A stretch of DNA of 64,000 nucleotides from Symbiodinium natans (Eukaryota; Sar; Dinophyceae; Suessiales; Symbiodiniaceae): the NCBI GenBank assembly GCA_905221605.1, contig CAJNDS010001546.1, positions 543,001 through 607,000 of the forward strand. The letters are read 5' to 3'. A program made the position numbers and the translations under genes. The notes under the pieces were generated by a model. The model was given only the letters and a program-made list of their open reading frames with translations, did no database searches and had not been told where the DNA came from. Below are positions 14,231 through 24,805 of the stretch, piece after piece (positions within the stretch are counted from its first letter, which is position 1; each line of letters opens with the position of its first letter).

Positions 14231-15344
14231 CCCAATCCGCGAGGACGGCCGGGAGCGTGGATCTGAGCATTTAGACAAAAGAGCCCATAGGACGTTGCTA
14301 GAGCAGGTCTCTGCGGGACTACTTGGGATTTCATGTGAGATTCATGTGGGGTCCAGTTGGAAGGGCCTCGAGCGGAGGGGCTCCAAGGCACCGCAAGCCC
14401 CCCAAGCTCTGGGTGGCGGAAGGTTGTCGTGGTGTGGTTCCGTTCCTAGTTGCCCGAGCTGCCTGGCTTCGTTTTGCTGGGGGTTTGTGGTTCATGTCAG
14501 AGGTTAGGCTAGCGCGGAAGCATCCCTTGGTGCTGGGTGAGGTGCAACGGCCCGGGAAAAACTCCTGCAAGAAACTTGGAACTAGAATTCACCGCGAACC
14601 TAAAGGCCGATCCACCCATAAACCCCACAAAAGCATCATCTTTCGCTGGAGGTTCCAGGGCATGTGGCGTGGTGCGGTAATCCACGGATGTGGGCGCTAC
14701 TCCTGGCCTGACGGCCGGACGCGCTGAGCTCAGCCAGAGCCCAGAGCCCACTTAAGGGAGAGAGCAGAGTTATGGCTAGTAGCCCTGGCTGGTGACGGCT
14801 AGTGCGGCTCGTGACGGAGGTAGGGTTCTACTGAGTCTATTGCCTTGTGTGGTTATAAACTTGTGGTTGACCGCGAGCAAGTTTCGGAGAAGCGGATAAA
14901 CCCACCACCCCTCCATAATGCCCGGCCGAAGCGAACTGAAGTAATTTCTTATTCGCATCATCATCCCCGCCCTAAAGCAAGCAATCTGACAGGCGCTATA
15001 CAGTCCGCTGCCCGCTCCCCTCTTGTTCGCTGGAGTACAAATGGCATCATTCTTGCCCGATGCTCTCTTGTCACACCTGCTTGTGGTATGTGGAACTGTC
15101 CTATCGGGTAGTCTCACACATTAGCTCCGCAGCCGAAAGTTAGCTTGCACATCTGAGGGGTCGAGGCTGGAGCTAAGCGTCGGGAGTTGGGGGTGATGAG
15201 TTCGGTCGAGCCCGTGCCCCGTGAACGAGTCGTTCACGTTGAGGCCTCGTTACGGGGCATGTGCACAGCAGACTCCCATGAAGGAAAGATGAAACGAAGG
15301 ATGGGAAAAGGAGGGCGAGAGAAAGTGAAGAAAGGATAATAAGT
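14231..15344. other. no gene seen
   Basis: Unique sequence with stops in all frames at short intervals. Nothing recognisable. Confidence 0.3.
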
Positions 15345-15392
15345 GAAGAAAGGATGGAGGGAGGGAGGGAGAGAGAGAGAGAGAGAGAGAGC
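15345..15392. repeat. (GGGA)n(GA)n microsatellite
   Basis: AAGGATGGAGGGAGGGAGGG runs into about 10 GA units, just upstream of the Q/P-rich coding relic. Confidence 0.9.
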
Positions 15393-15439
15393 AGGATAGA
15401 GCGACACCAGCGTCAGCAGCTGAGGGAAATTTTCCAGAT

Positions 15440-16095
15440 GGTGGGCTTCTACAGAGCCCCTCCCCATCCCACTAGCTTACCAGGCCAGCAAGCTGCTGCG
15501 GAACCACCCAGCATACCAACAATTAGCCCAAAGTCCCAGCGAGTCCCAGCAACCACACCCGCACCAGCAAGCGCAACCAGCGCCAGCGCAAGATGAACCA
15601 AACGTGGCTCAACAACCAGATGGAGACGAAGGAGAGGAAGAGCAACCAGGAGAAGCCACCCAACCCGACCAGCCGGGGGATGCCCAGCACAAAGACGATG
15701 AGGAGCAACCAGGGGAAGCCACCCAACCCAGCCAGCAGGAGGATGCCCAGAATACAGACGATGACAGCGCGCAGGCAACTGATGACATTTCAGAATCAAA
15801 GAATGGGGGAAGCCCACACAACCGCCATCAGGCCCATGCTGGCGAGGGAGACATACGTGCACGCAACAAGCAAGAAACAACTGCGCAGAAAACGCGAACT
15901 ACAAAGAGTACATCCCACCACCCCCGCTGGGAAGCCCAGACTTCCGTCTTCACCCCACAGTCAACCAGCAATGGCGAAGACACCAAGAGAACATTGCACG
16001 CAAGCTGCACGAGCAGCTGGACTTCGCGGAACTGCTCAACAAGCATAAGGAAGGGAGAAGTGAACAAACTCGGGCGACAGCCCCGCAGACAGGAC

Positions 16096-16185
<90 letters not shown>

Positions 16186-16950
16186 GCAGCAGCAGCAGCA
16201 GCAGCAGCAGCAAACCAAGGGGGAAACCCGCATATGGTGGCAAGACCCTGGCCAACACAACGCACTACCAGCCCAGGGGCGCCAGCCCCGAGCTCATACC
16301 AACCCCCCACAGTGCCACTGGTCCCGCACAGCGCCATCGAGATGACACAGACACAAGTCACAAGTCCCACACCAATGGAGCTTCCGCGTCACACAACCCA
16401 AACCAGCGGACGCAAGCAAAGCAGGACAAGCAGCAATAGCAGAAAGGAAGGAAACACTCCGGCATGGTATTCCCCCGGGGACGACCGGCACCATCACCCT
16501 TACCCAAGGACAAACCTGGGAAATGGCAATCCGCACTACACCTACGGCGGAAGAAATCGAGCGGATTCCGGGTGGACCATACAGACAACTCCAGGGAGAG
16601 TTCTCACCCTTAGGGATGCCAACGCGCCGGATCTGAAGCCCCCACACAACCAACGCAAGAGCGAGCCCTAAAGAGAACAATCCGCCAACACCGCAAGGGC
16701 CAGTACTGCAGCAGCCAAAGGCGAAGCAACCAACTGCAAAGCCACCGCCAAAAGCCACTAGGCAACCGCAGATCAGGGGAGCTCCAGAGACAAAGCAACC
16801 TCTCGGGGAAAGCAGTTGGAAATTCCAACGTCCGAGCTACAATCTCACAACAGGACAGGATTCGGGCGCGCTTCTGCGAGGGGTCCGCCTGGGCTCCTTC
16901 AATCCCAGCAGAAGAAGAAGAATAAGAAGAAGAAGAGAGGGCCGATACAG
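15440..16950 (+). pseudogene. broken Q/P-rich coding relic
   Basis: Protein-like + strand text continues across frame changes. One frame gives an acidic Q/P/E-rich stretch from about 15477 to 15800 with two copies of EEQPGEATQP. A second frame gives IPPPPLGSPDFRLHPT followed by a charged helix (HQENIARKLHEQLDFAELL) near 15907-16080. After the CAG array a third frame gives TTGTITLTQGQTWEMAI near 16480, then a TGA, then more Pro/Lys/Gln-rich text to about 16930. Either several introns or frameshift and stop decay explains this. With a dense set of disruptions and no clean donors, I favour a dead copy of a repetitive or Gag-like gene. No domain is recognised. Confidence 0.35.
16097..16213. repeat. 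(CAG)n, about 39 units with one CCG
   Basis: An almost pure CAG run. The single interruption is near 16184. It would read as poly-Gln, poly-Ala or poly-Ser on +. It lies inside the broken coding relic. Confidence 0.97.
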
Positions 16951-18815
16951 TAGGAAGCACCTGGGCCAACGAGCCGGGTTACAATGAACGGGAAGCAGCA
17001 CAAGGGAAGTGTGATTCATGCCTGGATTGTGTGTTAGGGTTTGCAGTTACAGGGAAGGTTGCTCCCCAGTCTCACAGAGAAAGAGGGTGGACGCGGGGTG
17101 ATGAGCAATGACGAGTCTGAGGTCGTAGATAAGCAGATGCGAATTGAAACGCAATGCCAAAACTCTACACCTTGAATAGCATGCGAAGCTGCATTCCTGA
17201 CTGCACTTGCTGTGACTTTGGCAAACTGCCTGAAGTTGGCATGAACCCGTATCTTAAGGGCATAAGAAGTCCCAAAGACCCGAGCCCTAAGACCACTCAG
17301 TCTTTAAAGTTTCCAGGTTCAAGGGCAACTACTTTGAAGACCAGAAACATGGCTTCGGCACCTTCACTTGGCAGGCGCGCTGGGTTTGGAGAAAGGCGCT
17401 AAGAAGCTTTGCGCAAAGATTGTGTGTGGCAAGGGTGTTTCAAAGCCTAAGAGGCGCGCAAGGAAAACAACCGTACCAACCTCAGCATCTCGGAGCCCTC
17501 ATCGCCATGGGGTGCAGGCGTAACGAAGTGTCGGTTTAGCTAGATGTAGGCACTCGCAGCAAATTCCAGGGTGATGAGGGGGATGTATTCCTGGGAGTGC
17601 ACGTCGCTGCAACTCTCACCCCCACCAGCCTGTACGCGGCTACTCAGGGCCTGTGAGCTCTTGGCATTGTGCCACTCAATAGCAGCCGGTCGGCCAGTCT
17701 GGAGGCTCCCTCGCAAAAAGCCGTAAGCTTCCGAACCAATCAAAGATCCCAACTACCCCAAATCGCAACAACTGTAGCCGCAAAGACCTGCAATCGCCCT
17801 CTCATCGGCCTGCCATCGCCGTGCCGTCGCCGTGCCATCGCCCTGCAATCCTTCAGAGGACGGCCGGCGCTTCGATGGCTTCTGGGCCCAGGGGAAGCAG
17901 CATGGCCATGGGGTGCGCGCTGCGCAAAGTTCCAAAGCCCGAAAGTCCCCAAGTCCCAAAAAGCGAACGGATTCATGTCGCGTTTAGCTTTGACATGTCA
18001 ATGAGTGTTTCGTTTTGTATTATTTTGGGGGGGAGGGATAGGGGCTGGCACCTGACCCATCTCGTCTAATGCACGAGTTGGATCCTGGACAGATGAGCTT
18101 CGCAACCCCGCGTTTCTGATCTACGGCACTTACTGTAGGTTCTGTGGATTGGGGTGAGGTGAGGGGATGTTTCTTAGGACGGTCTCTTGGCTGCTGGGGT
18201 TGGGTGGTTGCCGGAACTCGGCAATGGCGAGTGGGGCTGTAACTCACGAAAGGCCAATGAAGGCCAAAAAGCCTTTTGCTTCTTTGGACAACCAGCGAAG
18301 AAGCTGATAAATCGTAACCCAGACTCAAACCCAAAAACCCAATTTTCCCGGTCCAAGCTTTCGACACCTGGACCATACCTTCTGCACTCTCGTCACTATG
18401 CCAGATCACGTACAAAGCGGACGGAACGTCGCCAGCTGAGACGGAGAAAGGCGGCGGAACGGAGCGAGGTTTAGGACTGTAGGTTCCACCCTGTAGAGTC
18501 AGAGCCCATTATTTTCATTATCCGCTGAGGCTTCAGGCTTAGCATGAATTCCCCTGCAAATGAAGAGGAAAGTTCCCAGTTGCCGACTCCGTGCTCTCCA
18601 AATCCAATCCTGGTGCACATTGGTGTACAAAGTTTCTAATTGGAAGCCCCGAGCCGCCCGAAACAGCCCCCGAAACCTCAAAATTCCCCAAGGCCCCCCC
18701 TTAGAATAGCCTTCAAAGCACACAGGGAGGGCCTAAACTCCGAAGGCCCCTCATTTTTTGGATCCAAGGATTCTCAAGGAGGGCGTTTGGAAGCGAGGGC
18801 CCACCCGGCACGGTG
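16951..18815. other. no gene seen
   Basis: Unique DNA. Open frames of 60-130 codons occur on both strands without recognisable motifs. GGGGGGAGGG near 18028 and AAGAAGAAG near 16910 are the only low-complexity spots. Confidence 0.3.
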
Positions 18816-18817
18816 CT

Positions 18818-18872
18818 ATGCGAGACATGCGAGACATGCGAGACATGCGAGACATGCGAGACATGCGAGACT
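18818..18872. repeat. 9 bp minisatellite, GAGACATGC
   Basis: About six near-perfect units. Confidence 0.92.
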
Positions 18873-19385
18873 ATAAGTAGGGGAGAACGAAGAGTTAAGA
18901 AGAGTTAAGACTTCTGCAGGGTTCAGGGAGGGCAGTTCTGGGTTGGGAGGGTTGGAAGGCTTTGAGGATGTGACACACGTTCGGGCTACAGGACATCACA
19001 GCATAACCCAGAAAGAAGGCAGCTTTCTCAAGTCTGAGGGCCGACGAAAAGAAGGTTGACACTGGTGCTCTGGTGCTCTCCCAGGGCGTGGGGGGGGCGC
19101 GTGAAGCGCTACGTGATTTGGCTTGCTCCTCGTCGTCAGCCGTGGAGCGCAGAGCAGATGTGGGGTACAGTGAACATGTAGTCAACCTAGTCCCCGGTTT
19201 CAGCCGTGAAGACATTCACAAAACGAACTGATGCCAGGCAGTTTGCCCCAGATGCGCCGCGCGGGGACCAAGAAGTTGCTACATGACACAAGGTTTCGAG
19301 CGTTGCGGCTCCCGAACCTACGACCGAAGCATCGAGCAATGTATGTGAAAAAGTTCTCATTGCGAGCGGGAACGGCGTCTGCCGC

Positions 19386-19610
19386 ACCGCCCGCCAGATG
19401 GCGCAGGGGGCGCAGAAGGCACAGAAGGCGCAGATGCCGCAGCGGGCGCAAGTGGCGCAGGCGCAGGATTGCAAAGGCCAAAAACAAAGGGCAAGGGAGC
19501 AGAGGGTGCAGAGGGCGCGGGTGGCGAAGGGGGCGCAGAGAGCGCAGAGAGCGCAGAGAGCGCAGAGAGCGCAGAGAGCGCAGAGAGCGCAGAGAGCGCA
19601 AAAGGCGCGC
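19386..19610. repeat. 9 bp minisatellite, GCGCAGAGA, with degenerate flank
   Basis: A perfect block of nearly eight units lies at about 19532-19602. The degenerate flank from 19386 uses GCGCAGAAGG-type words. The period of nine keeps three + frames open (AQR, ESA type) and three - frames (LRS, ALC, LSA type). None is a gene. Confidence 0.92.
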
Positions 19611-19930
19611 GGCCAAACATCAGACACGCTTTCCGCCCACACTGGAAATTCTGTGCCACAAGCCTGATACCGTCTTCTTCAAGATCAAGCGCTTCCTTCG
19701 CGGCATTTGAGCACGTCTGAAAAACATATCATGAAACGCCATGTGAGTCTTTGTCGTCCTAGGTGGGTCGAATGGCTTTGCAAACGAAGAGCTACACCGT
19801 GGGATATGAGTTCTCGCAGCGAAGTCGACTTTATTCTCCGCACGAGGTATAAAGGAGCAGAATTCAGCTGATGATTTCCATCACCCTTCGACACGCCAAC
19901 TCAAGCCCCTGAAGTGCGAACAAACTTCAG

Positions 19931-20056
19931 AGCAACTGGAAGGGCAGCGACGATGAGGTTCAGTTGTGGTCAGGCTTGTTGCGATATGACCCTGAAGTGG
20001 AAAAGCATGAGGGTCGCAGGGTCCGGCTGGTTTTTGGGTCACGAAGGAGTGAGAAT
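19931..20056 (+). CDS. candidate internal exon, unknown protein
   Basis: An AG acceptor (CAAACTTCAG) is followed by 42 codons in phase 0 that read like a soluble protein (NWKGSDDEVQLWSGLLRYDP, then basic residues), ending at GAGAAT before a consensus donor GTAAGA at 20057. Just upstream, 19684-19860 on + is also open and protein-like in two frames, so the gene may extend left. Family unknown. After the donor, 20060-20160 is open in three frames, one with CNSC and WCQDC, but I cannot choose among them. Confidence 0.3.
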
Positions 20057-20179
20057 GTAAGAGGAAAGCCTTGAAAGCGCAAAAGCCAAAGAGGTCGCCT
20101 GCAACAGCTGCGCCAGCAAAGGCGGAGGCTGGTGCCAAGATTGCAGAAGACGCCTCAAGTGTAGCCCCGTGTTGCGAGA

Positions 20180-20230
20180 TGATGATCATGATGATCAGCA
20201 GGAGGAGGAAGGAGGAGGGAGGAGGAGGCT
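20180..20230. repeat. GGA-rich and GAT/ATC simple sequence
   Basis: GATGATCATGATGATCAG runs into GGAGGA units. Confidence 0.85.
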
Positions 20231-20605
20231 CATGATCAGTATGGTGTGATGATATGGCCCCAGCTTTCGTTTTTTCTCGGGGGTGGCTTTATGTCAAAGA
20301 TAGGCCTTCAGGACGAGCGTATAGCGGTCAATGTTGAGGTTGTAAGCTGAGCTGCTCTCTTTGGATCTATCGGTTTCAGTACGTTTCAGTAACTCCAAGC
20401 AGTCCATTTTCTAAATATGCTCGGCGCTATTTGCCCAGATCCCATGAACCTCCGAATCTCAAGACCATCACGGGCTTGCCGGTTGGAGTCGTTAGAGCTT
20501 TCAACTTCAACTCTTTCAAGCCAGCAACCACCCCACACAGAGCTTGAAGCTCTGAGGCCAGGGTTTGGATCCCCCCAAAAGTGCTTTTCTTGCAAATTCC
20601 GGCAG

Positions 20606-21650
20606 ATGATCCCGTCTTCGACTGTGCTAGTAACAGCTGCGTCATTCCTGGCTCTCTCCGTGGATGCGTGGATGGAGCAGCATGCGGGCTTTTGTCTCGG
20701 TGAGAACTCGATGACAACTTGGCGGTGGTGTAGGTGCCAATGTGCAAACTCAAGAGCTCAACTTTTCTGAAGCCCACCCCCTCCAAAACAAAACAACCCG
20801 TAGAGCCCTCTCTCGCCAACCCCAGATCCGCGCGTAGGCTTGATGCCAATGCGCTGGCTCTCCTTTGCAGGCGTGGGGGATGGGCAGAGGATTTGAGGAG
20901 ACTGCAGAGCATGGTGGCCGACTTCTCTGGGCAAAAGGCACTCCGGAATCGAGTGTTCAGACACTGTTCAGATCTGTTCAGTACGTGCTCAGCCGTGTGC
21001 TGTTTTGGGTTTAGGGTTTGGGGTTTAGGGGGTTTCTAAGCAATGCGAAGCCCTTCAAGTCCCGCCGGGCCCAAAGCCCTAAACCCAAGACCCTGCAAGA
21101 CCCTTCACGCTTCACCCTCAAGGGCTAGGAATTCCACTGCCACAAACTGCCGCAACCCGATCTACGCACTGCCAGGCAGTTACCTGAAATGGGTGTACAT
21201 GTAGGTTTGGAAGCTCAAGGGGAAACAGCTGTACAGGAGCTTGACTTAACATGCCGATGCCTTCGGCAGTTTCTGGCAGAAAGATTTGGACCTTCTCACA
21301 GGATGCTGTTTCCAAAAAAGCATTCAGGTACGTAGACCGTAGAAGACCGTAGAGGACCGTAGAGGACCATAGAGCAAGGGTTGAAAGTAGTTTAGGTTCC
21401 AGCTCTGATCAGCTCTGCTTAGGGCTTCGTGATGCATGTAGAAACAGGGTGCATGGAGGGATTTGAGCAGGAGCAACCTTGCATCCACGCAATCCGAGAC
21501 ACTCCATTAACTCCATTGCAAAGATCTGAGCAAGCAGAGGTCCACAATGCCAGAAGCTTGGAAGAAACTGGCGTGTTTCCCGCGCTGCTGCAAATTTGGA
21601 AGAGTTCACCAAACAAGGTGCTTCAAATGCAAAGCACAGAAAACAGCTGA
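20606..21650 (+). CDS. four-exon gene model, secreted or plastid-targeted protein of unknown function
   Basis: Proposed exons are 20606-20733, 20871-20980, 21205-21327 and 21442-21650, together 570 bases (189 residues and TGA). The ATG follows an AG directly, as a spliced-leader acceptor might. The first residues (MIPSSTVLVTAASFLALSVD) look like a signal peptide. Donors are GTGCCA, GTACGT and GTACGT. Acceptors include TCTCCTTTGCAG before exon 2. Reading phases agree at all three junctions. Exon 2 has a helix (WAEDLRRLQSMVADF) and exon 3 the stretch DLTCRCLRQFLAERFG. No family is recognised. The model was made by eye, so individual junctions may be wrong. Confidence 0.38.
21334..21375. repeat. 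10 bp minisatellite, AGACCGTAGA
   Basis: Four units start six bases after the proposed exon 3 donor of the 20606-21650 gene model, inside its last intron. Confidence 0.85.
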
Positions 21651-24535
21651 GCTGTTTCACTGATCGTGGGCGCGCGCGACACTCCAGTGACAGAAGTGTT
21701 GTCTTGCTTGAGATACGCTTAGGGAATGTATCTGTTCCACAAGATATATGGTCTTTGGAAGAACATCACCTACCACCCCTGCGTCAAACCTACTAGATGC
21801 TACAGTGAAGCCAGACCTCACCATTACAGCACAAGCCTGTGCGGAACGCCCGCTACATACACAGTGGGCCCTTTGAAGATAGGGCAGATGGGTGAGCTAG
21901 CAAGTCTGCAATAAAGTGCGTTATAAGTGGGTTGAGGAGGGTCTCAGAATAGTACCTTCCGAGAAAGATAGGAAAAGACGAACGGTTTGCAGCAAACGTA
22001 GAGAAGATAGTGGCAGCAAAGTGCCGGCAAAGATGCATTGGCCGCCGAGAGATTTAATGTCAAACAAATAGATTTGACTGAGGAGATGGCTTTCCGAAAA
22101 ATTCTGGGCGCCTTCTTGGTGTTCGCAGGGTGGTGTGTCGTTACCCTGGCGCGAACGACGATGCTCTCGATGGATCGGGCATGTCACGGTGCTGCCGTCT
22201 GACAAGCTTAAAAGAAAGTCCAGAAGCACCTGGTTTCAGGAGCCTCGTCCGCGGCTTCTTCTCCAGCCGTGGTGAATTGTGCGTGACCTTCCAGATTTTC
22301 TGACTGAACCTTGTTCAGCTGCCGGGTTAAACGTCTGCGCCGCATCGCTGCCGCATTGTTGGCGCCGAGATGCTGTGGAAAATGATGTCTGTGATGGTGT
22401 ATGAGATGATGGATGAGGTGGCCCACGTTATGAACTGTGTCGTTGTGTCGTTCGCCTGACTTTTGGGCTTGCTTTTTCTTCAGGGTTTGATGTGGTCTTA
22501 ATCGTGGATCAGAAACGCTTTTCGGGACAACCGTTCTCTTAGGCGATTTCCTTGAACAAGGGAATTGCAGACATCTAGAGAGTCTAGGCCTATTGAAAAA
22601 ACAGTTTCTTAACATTCAACAATCGGGCTGATTTAGGAATGTAAGGAATATGAAGAATCTAGTTGAATAAATTCAGACCACGGCTGCTTGCCTAGAGTTC
22701 TTGGAGAGAGGACATGGTCCATTCCGCTTTGGATATTTTGACAAACTGTTGGAATTTTGGGATTCTTGGAATAGTTCGAATCAGGACGGTGGGTTCGTTA
22801 CACTAAGCACCAAGCAAATGTGCCACCCGGGTTGGTTCTAGGGGGGCTCTTACCTTATATATATATATATATATATATATTTACATGTATATGTATACAT
22901 ATATATATATATGTATATATACGTACATATATTGTATACCCGACAATGCCTCGATCGCTTTCCGGGAGAAGTGCTTGAAGTACCTTTTGAAGTAAGCAAC
23001 GTTTGAGTTGGGGTTCCATTGTTAAGCCACCTTTGTACACCCGGCCTACCTACACCAGAGTCACACTGCGGCGAAGGCAACAAGCAGGTCACCTCCTCGA
23101 AAAACTTCAACGATCGCATTCCAATTCCTGCTCACTCGAGACATGAAGCTGCAGTATGGCGACAAAGCTTCCGTGATTCCTGAAAGGTTTAGGCTTTGCC
23201 TCAAATTCTACTTTGCGCTGCCAGACCTGACCAGTGAGTGTGTGCTAGCTGCACTGCTAGCTGCTAGCTGCTGGCTGCTACATCTGCTATGCAACCTTCC
23301 GCCTCCCCTAAGCGGGGCACACTGAACCCTAAGGTCCAGTGTCCTAACGTTCAAACCCCTCCAGCAAGCTTGAAGTCCCTGAGCCAGTCCTGAACCATTT
23401 GAAGCCCCCCAATGGCTCCTCGCTTGGACGGGCGCGCGCCAGGGGCTCAGAGCCCAACAGAATGTCCCGATGCATGGTTGCTGGGTTCAGACACCCATGG
23501 CGACGGACACAGCAGTTTCGCAGAAGCCATCGGGTGCCCTGCCGAGAGTAAATCGTGTCACCGTGCTTTGGGCTGAGTGTGAGGTTTTGGATCCGCATTC
23601 GGGCCCCGGAGGGTTTCCAATGACAAGCCATCTGTCACAGAGCGATTGCCGATGGTCCCAAGTTGCTCTGCGACTCCCCCCCGAAGCTCAACAAATAACG
23701 GCCAGGCCCAACCAGCTTCGGCCACCGCACGTGGAGCTTCGGCCCCTCTTGCGCGCGGCGCCGCCGGCGCGTTTGAAGAGCCACACGGGGCATCACAGGG
23801 CATCACAGGGCATCGCAAGGTCCCTCAAAAAGGAGACCTCCCAATTCCTGGCGAAGCTTTGTTGTTATTTGTTTTGGCCAGGATGGCTCCGCTCGCTTCA
23901 AGTTTGGCAACAGCTCGGTCCTGGCGGCGGCCAGGGACCCCAGAAGGAGCCCCAAAGGGCACCCAAACTCCTGTTTGGAGCTCTCTGCGTTTGTTCTCTT
24001 TATTTCATTTGTCTTGTGTTTTTTCTCTTTTTTTGTGTGAAAATGTATTGGGAGTGTTACGGTGTTGCGGTGTTGCAGGGGGTTGCGGTTCGGTCTTCTA
24101 GCTCAACTGCGACCCAGCGCTTCCCGACTCATTCCGAACTGAAGCCCAACCTCCCAATCGCCAGAACTGTCCCAGCCTTTCAAAATGTTGGACTCTATGG
24201 CTTCAAAAGCCTGATGCTCCTAAGCTCAGACTGCCCTGGACGCCTGGCAACCACGTGAGCTTGGCACATGTTTCTTGATCGCGTTCTGATATTTCTCATT
24301 TACATGTTTGAAGGCAATCGCTGCGGTTTTTGCACTTCATGCCGTGAGCATTCGTCAATTTGGAATAAGTTGAACAAATCAGCTTGTAAAAGAACAACAC
24401 CGTCTCCGAGTAACAGCCCCCCTTCCGCTGGAGATTATGTCAGAACATCAACATCAGCGAGTTTTGTGGCCAAAAGCATCAGCCAAAAAACAAGTGCACC
24501 TTTGACCTGGAACTCGTGGAACTCTGTGGAACTCT
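21651..24535. other. mostly unique DNA, no supported gene
   Basis: Contains the TA-rich microsatellite at 22858-22937 and a CTAGCTG cluster at 23252-23275. The segment 23640-23960 is GC-rich and open on + (RGASAPLARGAAGAFEEPHG style) but lacks motifs or clear splice sites. Confidence 0.3.
22858..22937. repeat. (TA)n microsatellite
   Basis: About 12 TA units followed by TATG/TACA variants. Confidence 0.95.
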
Positions 24536-24805
24536 GTGGAAGCTTGCAATGCACAGCAAAGCTCAGACCTGATCCTCCAGCTCAAGCGAGAAGCAAACAA
24601 CAGCAACACGATTGTGCGGCAAGTTTTGGCTGTGCTGTACCAGCACTCAGAAGTGTGCAGCGCCTTGCCCTTGCCAGCACGCAGACCAGCGCGACAGAGA
24701 TTTGCCAAAAGGTTCACAGGCTCCGCGCCCCGCGTGGCCCGCTGCCTCTTGGAGCTGCTTCACGTGCTTTTCATGCCACACTCTTGCCACAACTTGAGAG
24801 GGTAA
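24536..24805 (+). CDS. candidate exon, helical protein
   Basis: An 89-codon open stretch ending in TAA begins with SSDLILQLKREANNSNTIVR, which looks like an amphipathic helix, and becomes Arg/Pro-rich and then Leu-rich (ARCLLELLHVLF). Another + frame is open across the same DNA, so the choice is uncertain. No family recognised. Confidence 0.2.
   Translation: MEACNAQQSSDLILQLKREANNSNTIVRQVLAVLYQHSEVCSALPLPARRPARQRFAKRFTGSAPRVARCLLELLHVLFMPHSCHNLRG

Noticed and set aside
19386-19610. AQRAQR/LRSLRS-like repeat protein
   Set aside because: The 9 bp unit leaves frames open on both strands; no start context, acceptor or non-repeat domain.
19743-19762. A 20 base intron GTGAGT...CCTAG
   Set aside because: Perfect-looking borders, but too short for spliceosomal splicing, and the DNA reads through without a stop.
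20427-20551. Possible - strand last exon (AGLKELKLKALTTPTGKPVM)
   Set aside because: Protein-like with an AG acceptor, but upstream exons on - would overlap the + gene model at 20606-21650. Not enough to choose.
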